A stretch of 64,000 bases of DNA. It comes from Limonium bicolor. Taxonomy: Eukaryota; Streptophyta; Magnoliopsida; Caryophyllales; Plumbaginaceae. How positions within the stretch are numbered: position 1 is the stretch's first letter; the number at the start of each line of letters is the position of its first letter. The stretch covers positions 300,028,167-300,092,166 of the forward strand of contig CM041779.1 of assembly GCA_023374045.1 (NCBI GenBank). Direction: 5' to 3'. The notes under the pieces are model-generated. The model saw only the letters and a program-made list of their open reading frames with translations. It did no database searches and had not been told where the DNA came from. Shown here one piece after another: positions 57,775 through 64,000 of the stretch. Both the position numbers and the translations under genes were made by a program.

Positions 57775-59115
57775 CTAGTCTATGAATAACTGTGGGTACT
57801 TCGCCTTTATGGCATCTTCTAACTCCCATGTCGCTTCTTCGACATCATGGTTTGACCATAGGACCTTCACCATTCATATAGATTTATGGCGAGTGTCTCT
57901 GGTCTACCTATCAAGGATCCTCACCGGGGTTTCAACATATCTCATAGTCGGCTCAATGGATAGTCTCTCGGGCTCCAAGACATGAGAAGGATCAAAAATG
58001 TACTTCTTGAGTTGTGACACATGAAAGACATCATGTACACGCCCCAAGTCCTCAGGTAGTGCTAACCTGTAGGCTACAACTCCAACTCTTTTGGTGATAG
58101 CATATGACCCTACAAACTTTGGGCTCAGCTTGCCCTTCTGGCCAAATCGGAAGACACCCTTCATAGGTGAAACACGCAAGAACACTTGGTCACCCACGGC
58201 GAACTCAAGGTCGTGTCGTCGCACATCCGCATTGGATTTCTGTCTATCTTGGGCTGCCTTCATATTAGCTCGAATCTGCTGAACTTCAGCTTGCACTTGC
58301 TCAAGGTACTCCGGTCCTATGATGACCACTTCACTTGACTCATCCCAACACAAAGGTGTACGGCAAGGTATACCGTATAGGGCTTGGAAAGGTGACATCT
58401 TAATCGAAGCATGATAGTTGTTATTGTATGAAAATTCGATAAGATGAAGCTTATCTAACCAACTCCCCTGAAAATCTAAGGCGCATGCACGAAGCATGTC
58501 CTCCAATGTCTGGATGGTCCTTTTTATCTGACCGTCGGTCTGAGGATGGAAGGCGGTACTCAGCTTCAATTCTGTACCCAGCGCTTCCTGTGTAGCTCTC
58601 CAGTATCTCGAAAGAAATCTGGTGTCGCGGTCAGATACTATGGTCTTCGGGACTCCGTGATGTCTGATAATCTCCCTGTCGAATAGCTCTACGAGCTTCA
58701 CTACCTTCCAGGTGTCCTTCATCGGTATGAATCTGGCAACCTTGGTAAGGCGATCGACTACAACCCAGATCATGTTGAGTCCTCCCCTGACAGGTAGGAG
58801 TCCTACAACAAAATCCATGGAGATATCATGAAATTTCCACTCCGGAACTGGCATCGATTGTACCATTCCGCCCGGTCTACGATGTTCAAACTTTACTTTT
58901 TGGCATGTTAAGCATCTCAATACAAATTCTGTCACATCCGATTTCATTTCAGACCACCAGAAGTACCTCTTCATGTCTTTGTACATCTTGGAGGCTCCCG
59001 GATGGACTGACAATGTGGAACTATGTGACTCTCGCAGGATGCAATCCCTTAGCTCAGCATTGCTTCGGGGGACGCATAGCCTGCCATTCAATCGAATCAA
59101 ACCATCTTCATGTTG
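57775..59115 (-). pseudogene. pol: Integrase-chromodomain remnant (element G)
   Basis: Starts at about LIRLNGRLCVPRS and has the integrase zinc finger H...H (SHSSTLSVHPG) and CLTCQKVK near 58900. The core has MDFVVGLLP near 58805 and SDRDTRF near 58620. The third catalytic residue is Lys instead of Glu (GQIKRT near 58530), so integration would be dead. The GPF/GPY-like region and a chromodomain (MVKVLWSNHDVEEATWE) follow, ending TAG 57775-57777. A TAG near 57903 and a TGA near 57870 sit just before the chromodomain. Everything upstream (gag, PR, RT, RH) is missing to the right of 59115. Confidence 0.9.
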
Positions 59116-60440
59116 TGGAGGGTGATTTTTCGGTATGAGGGGGGTCTATCTAAATATGGTCTGACTAAGACGCCTAGATCCTAGGAAATGCCATTCTGTG
59201 GAGGGTGAAAAACCCGTTATTCTGGCATCCCTCAAATACCTACTAAATCGTCCGTCTTTCCCAGAAAGCATAAGGGGAGTGCAAGTGAACACTACACCCG
59301 CTCTCAATGGGCTCCACGCGGACTTATGCCTCTATAAGGCGGAATTGACTAGAGTCGCCACCTAGTTTGACCTAAGATACTAGGAAAGAAGGGAAGGAGG
59401 GTTCTAAGAACCGTTAATTGACTCTGAGATTGTTGCCTATGGATAAGGTTTAGCTGGTCATTTGCAGAGATTCTATTGCGGGTTCGCACTGGGTTACACC
59501 CCTTAGAAGTGGCAACGACCACGACTTCGGATTGGTGCCCGAGGAAACCTCGGTCTCCAATTGTCGGGATTGCCTTCTTTCAAAACCTTATTAGAGAGAT
59601 TCATTTAAAAGCCAAGGATAAGATTAGGACGAGGAGAGAGAAAGAGAGTGGATGAGGTGAGCTTTTCTGTCAAGCTAGCACCCAGAAAAGGGATGGGTGA
59701 ATTCGGATGAGTGTAGAATGAGAATTGGGAAAAGTCTGAGGTTGAGTGAATAGACAAGACTTAGTGTCTGATGGTTTGAAGTTCGTGGGAGCCGAAGAAG
59801 GTTTGAGCGTCTTGAGAGATGTGAGAGCCACCGTAGAGGGGGAATGGGGTTTTTTTGTTTGGAATGGGGTCGCACCCTAGATGGGCTGCCTACGTACTCA
59901 ACTCCCTGTTGAGATCAGACCTTACGTAGTTCAGAGACCTTTAGGATGGCTGGGCTTTTTGAGGTGATCGAGGGTTAGAAGTGGTTGTTTGGAGAGGAGA
60001 TAACTGAGTGCAAAAGGGAATTTTGATTGATGTGGTGTCGCACCCTGTGTGGGTTGCCTACATACTCAACTCCCTGTTGAGATCAGACCTTACGTAGTTC
60101 ACTGTTTTTTTTTTAGATTTGGGAGTTTTAAGGTTTTGAAGGAATTGGGCTTTTGACCTTTTGGGTCTTTGAAGGGTCAAAGAGGTTTTGTGGTCATTTT
60201 TGTGAGGTTTGACAGATTGTCTGGTTTGTTTTGGAGTTTTAGGTGTGAGAGTCTGTGAGATGCTTCACTTTGTGAGACATTTAGATTCTTGAAATGATGA
60301 AGTCTGTGAGACGATCAGGTCTGTGAGATGTTCGAGGCGAAAGGGTTATCAAATTTCAAGAGGTTCGGTTTTTTGAGGAGCTGAGGATTTTTGAAGTGTT
60401 TGAATTTGATGAGTCTATTGAGATGTTCGAATCTGTTGAA
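59116..60440. other. Unassigned repeat-like sequence
   Basis: No gene. A block of about 60 bp (GTCGCACCCT...GGTTGCCTACRTACTC...GATCAGACCTTACGTAGTTCA) occurs twice, at about 59867-59932 and 60045-60102. A GACTAGAGTCGCCACCTAG stretch near 59350 recalls sequences common in LTRs of Tat/Ogre-type gypsy elements, but I cannot place LTR ends. The right part is G- and T-rich on the plus strand and leads into the minisatellite. Confidence 0.35.
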
Positions 60441-60445
60441 ATGCG

Positions 60446-60900
60446 GAGACATTCGAGTCTGTTGAGCTGTTGAGATAGTCGAGTCTGTTGAGCTGCTGAG
60501 ACGGTCGAGTCTATTGAGCTATTGAGACGGTCGAGTCTATTGAACTGTTGAGACATTCGAGTCTGTTGAGCTGCTGAGACGTTCGAGTCTGTTGAGCTGT
60601 TGAGACATTTGAGTCTGTTGAGCTGTTGAGACGTTCGAGTCTGTTGAGCTGCTAAGACATTCGAGTCTGTTGAGCTGCTGAGACGTTCGAGTCTGTTGAG
60701 CTGTTGAGACGGTCGAGTCTATTGAACTGTTGAGACATTCGAGTCTATTGAGCTGCTGAGACGTTCGAGTCTGTTGAGCTGTTGAGACATTTGAGTCTGT
60801 TGAGCTGTTGAGACGTTCGAGTCTGTTGAGCTGCTAAGACATTCGAGTCTGTTGAGCTGCTGAGACGTTCGAGTCTGTTGAGCTGTTGAGACATTCGGAG
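60446..60900. repeat. 26-bp minisatellite, about 18 units, 182-bp higher-order repeat
   Basis: The unit GAGACRTTCGAGTCTGTTGAGCTGYT starts at 60446 and repeats every 26 bases to about 60900. Units 4-10 (from 60524) and 11-17 (from 60706) are copies of one another with one difference, giving a seven-unit, 182-bp higher-order repeat. Degenerate GTCTGTGAGA-type units lie upstream from about 60250. Since 26 is not a multiple of 3, the short minus-strand frame across it is not a gene. Confidence 0.95.
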
Positions 60901-60949
60901 GTTCGAGATGCTTGAGTTCTAAGGAGTTTGGAGTCCCAAGGAGTTTGAG

Positions 60950-61145
60950 ATTTATGATGTTTGGAATTGTTTGGGATTGAAATGAAGTTGGACTGAATTG
61001 GGAATGAAAAGAATTTTGAAATGAATTGGATTGAAATTGAGATTGAATCTAATTGAATTAAGAATTGAATTGAATTGCATCGGGTTCGAATTGAATTGAA
61101 TCAGGTTTGAATTGAAATGAATTGGATTGAATTGAATTGAGCTTT
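60950..61145. repeat. GAATT-rich simple sequence
   Basis: Irregular TGAATTGAATTGGATTGAA-type repeats directly after the minisatellite, with strong purine/T skew on the plus strand. Confidence 0.8.
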
Positions 61146-63500
61146 AAAAAAAATGAGTCAGATTGGGCCTTGAAGAATGGCCGAATTTGGTTTTGAAAAA
61201 TGGGCCAGATTTGGGCTTCGAATTTGGCCTCAGCTGGATGATTTGAAGTTGGGATTGCCCATGAATTGGAATGAATTTTGAATTGTGTATGAAGAATGAG
61301 TGTGAGAAGGATTGCTTTTGAAAGAGTGTTTGATGAGTACGAGAGATTGATTTTGTAGTGCGTTTGATGAGAGAGTGATTCGAAATTGAATTTTTGGGCT
61401 GAATTTGGAAATGAATTTTGGTTTTGAAATGGATTTTTATTGGTTGAAACGAATCATTGATTGTGAGTTTTATTGTGACATTTAAGGATTGTTTGGAAAG
61501 TTTTTTTTAGGAGAGATGTTTCCCACAAACAGGTACTACGACCCTCGGGTACTACGACCTTAATGTGGGCAACATCTATGAATGGTCCTAGGGCTTTTCT
61601 AAACCGGACTTGATTTGTCCAGTAATTAAGTGGGTAGACCTGAAGGCTATGCTATGGCTACATGTACTAAACCAATCTAGCAATTTATAAGATGAAACTA
61701 ACAAATAAAACGCCCAATGTATAATAGAACCAAAAATGTATAAACAAGCATTCAAAAATATGTACGAAAGATAGATAGAGTAAAAATGATCAAGCCGACA
61801 AATACAGAGAATTATGAAATCCAAGACTATGCTAGGCAACACAACCAATTGGCAAATTACAACTCACGATAACAAAATTAAAGTGTTGAATTGAAATGCT
61901 GAATTAAAAGAGCTGCTATGGGGGGTCGCATCGACGCCGCCTCACTCGAGCTGAAGGGGATCCGAAGAGATACACCAACCGTTTTTCGTGTTTGAAGGGA
62001 GGGCCCCGGTAGTCCTAGCCAAGATCCAGCTCCTTAGTCCCCGAGCAGTTCCTCATTCCTCAAGCAAAAGTCGTGGAACACAGACAAAGAGACACAAGAT
62101 TAATTAGTAATGAAATGTAAGAGGGTTGGGGTGTGTGCAATGGGATCATACGGCCCCTCTCAATGGGAGGAAAGGGGGCAATCTAATCATCTCCCACACC
62201 CCAACCGAGAACATAGAAAAGAGTTTCAAACTGCCAACAAATGCTATGAATTGTCAAATAAATCAAACATTGGGGTTGCTACACAAATTAATTCGTTATC
62301 TTAGATTACGACTCAAACCGAAGTGTAGTATCAAAAGGGTGAAGTTGTGAGTCATGCGGGATCATACCTAGAAGGGGTTTACATCATTTCCCTCTAAGAT
62401 GAAGAATTAATAAGGACCATCCAACCAATGAGTGGTTTATCTTGGCAATCATAGCATAGGGCAACTATAACTCCAATCATGTTCATATCTAAGCGCAAGA
62501 GGACAAATACATGCTGGTTTCAAATCAATTTCCAAACCATATCAATGCGCAAGGGACAATTTAATATCAAAGGCGATTGAATCATAGTGCAAGTCAAAAG
62601 ATAGAATCTCCAAACCCATGAGAGGGAGCAAGCCAACAAGCGTAAGCGCAGTCAATTTGCATAATCCAAAGTCAAGCCACAAGTCCAGCAGGCACGACCT
62701 AAGTCAAACGAACCCAGCCACGTCCAACCAATTGATATGTACCTCGCTCAAAAAACATGAAACCAAAGGGTAAGGACCAGCCCAATAAATAGCGCAAGTG
62801 AAGTAGAGTGGGGTGATTAGCAACTGTAAAACGAATATCACAAACCGATAGATGCCAAAGGTTGGCCCACGAACCCACAATAGTCTAAAGGCAAGATTGT
62901 CCAACACATCAAATGGGCCCATATTCTCAAAATGCCGAAGAACAATAGCGAGGCCCAAAGGATTGCAATCAGATCCAAATACACTCGCAATGCCCAAATG
63001 AATCAGGCCCACGAATGCCACCGAAGTTAATAGCGAGCAAGTAAAGTAAACCGACTTACCCTACAGACCCAAGATCTGTCCAACCCAAATGCAATTCGAC
63101 AGATTAAAAAGGTTCACAAGCCCATTAGAATGTAATTAGGGGTTGAATTAAGCAGGTACAGGTGATTTGGGTTGAATCCGATTGTATGCTCATCAAGAAG
63201 TTCACAATAAACTAATCGAGCTTTGGAACATGGAGAACATACCCAAAAATCCAGAAGTCGACTGTAACATCAAACAATCCCTGTATATCCATGTACAATC
63301 AACTCAATCTCAAGAGAGTTGTCGTAGATAAACGATAAGTTCATAGATGCTGGTAATCCACGTTGTTGATGCACAAATCGTGCTTTCAGCATGCCAATAA
63401 TTATCATAAAGACAGGGATACAGAAAACCAATTCGATGGGCTCGATAGATCTCAAGAGAAGAGAAAGGATCTGAGGATTTTACCAGCTGAAAACCGGATG
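61146..63500. other. No recognisable gene
   Basis: Mixed sequence with a GC-rich patch at 61920-62060. Open frames are short and show no domain. I found no LTR ends, tRNA or repeats beyond a doubled GGTACTACGACC at 61530-61560. Confidence 0.4.
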
Positions 63501-63514
63501 TATCGAGGCCAACC

Positions 63515-63811
63515 TTAGAGGTAAGAATGGATTAAGAACAAATTACAGAAAGGTCTCACCAATGGCGAGATTGCCGCCTGAGCCGTGGGACATCGCCGAA
63601 ACCAACTCCGAAGGCTTAGAGCATTTCGCCACAAAACACCTAGTAAAGTAGGAGGTAAACGGGATGGGAGGAGATCCAAATCCATGGACGCTCGAATTTG
63701 AGTTCTTCGCTGGGGAGGAATTAGGGTTGAGGGAGAGGAGAGGGTGAAGACGGTGTGTAATCGATCGGGAAGAAGGGAAATCGCTAGAGATAAGGAGATA
63801 TCACCGATCAC
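63515..63811 (-). CDS. Possible 5' exon of an unknown gene
   Basis: On the minus strand, CT-rich UTR-like sequence with CAACCCTAATTCC (about 63720) leads to ATG at about 63686. An open frame (MDLDLLPSRLPPTLLGVLW) reaches a plausible donor ATTG/GTGAGA near 63562. The context looks like a plant first exon. No domain is recognised, no downstream exon was found, and a transposon leader would look similar. Confidence 0.2.
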   Translation of the reverse strand: MIGDISLSLAISLLPDRLHTVFTLSSPSTLIPPQRRTQIRASMDLDLLPSRLPPTLLGVLWRNALSLRSWFRRCPTAQAAISPLVRPFCNLFLIHSYL

Positions 63812-64000
63812 ATAAGTGATTGAAGTAGAAGGAGAAAAGGGTATCGACTGGTTTTTTCAGAGGAAGAAGAAAATGGAAACTGATGGTCGATTGATCAGGG
63901 AGATAGAAGTTATGGGTTTTAGAAGGATGGTTTTCGAATTTTCTTTTACAAGACCGACAAAGAAGAGGAACATTGAGGATTTCTGTGTGAATCATCATCG

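Noticed and set aside
59121..59215. Possible LTR start TGATTTTTCGG next to the G remnant
   Set aside because: No matching terminus, TSD partner or primer site could be found in the window.
60356..60556. Minus-strand 66-codon frame
   Set aside because: A product of the 26-bp minisatellite; the unit length is not a multiple of three.
63270..64000. Complete protein-coding gene at the right edge
   Set aside because: Only a UTR-like stretch and one short open segment are visible. Kept as a low-confidence exon only.

Overview
The window is plant nuclear DNA from a gene-poor, transposon-packed region. The evidence is long Ty3/gypsy LTRs ending TG...CA, initiator-tRNA-Met primer sites, C-terminal chromodomains (Tekay/Del-type chromoviruses), plus LINE, CACTA and minisatellite remnants. 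A large-genome angiosperm fits; I cannot name the species. I find no convincing intact host gene. One weak 5'-exon candidate lies at the far right. Minus-strand elements read right to left.

Layout: (1) 1-2951 holds a cut LTR, a LINE reverse-transcriptase relic, a CACTA terminus and a stray primer-binding site. (2) 2952-25472 is a four-level nest. A 2.9-kb LTR (A1) was split by a 3.9-kb solo LTR (B1, TSD GTACC). B1 was split by a 7.2-kb LTR-like unit (D, TSD ATACA). D was split by a complete 8.5-kb chromovirus (F, TSD TAAAT). Rejoining the pieces across each TSD restores the older sequence. (3) 25473-36880 is a composite minus-strand chromovirus with two pol regions, an RRM-coding insert between them and a 5' LTR (A2). 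(4) 36881-46183 is chromovirus E, the most interesting object. Its gag is interrupted by short GT-AG introns, and an ALKBH1-like 2-oxoglutarate/Fe(II) dioxygenase exon sits between gag and protease. (5) 46184-57361 is LTR C, a 4.1-kb solo LTR (TSD CTTTC) and LTR B2. B2 is the 3' LTR of the pol remnant at 57775-59115. (6) 59116-64000 is low-complexity sequence with a 26-bp minisatellite that has a 182-bp higher-order unit.

How E could work: the exon-4 donor at 42271/42270 leaves phase 1. It can join in frame either to the ALKBH exon (42142), giving a Gag-ALKBH product with its own stop, or to the exon at 41287, giving Gag-Pol. This copy is damaged by C-to-T nonsense changes, small frameshifts and a 3' deletion, so the architecture is the claim, not present activity.

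A second theme is that six LTR copies carry 3-5 tandem units of about 70-74 bp, each built round a GC-rich palindrome. The copies represent at least three LTR families, and the palindrome sequence differs between families while the period and fold persist. Most LTRs also share a small TCAGC/GCTGA stem-loop about 280-520 bp inside the TTACA end.
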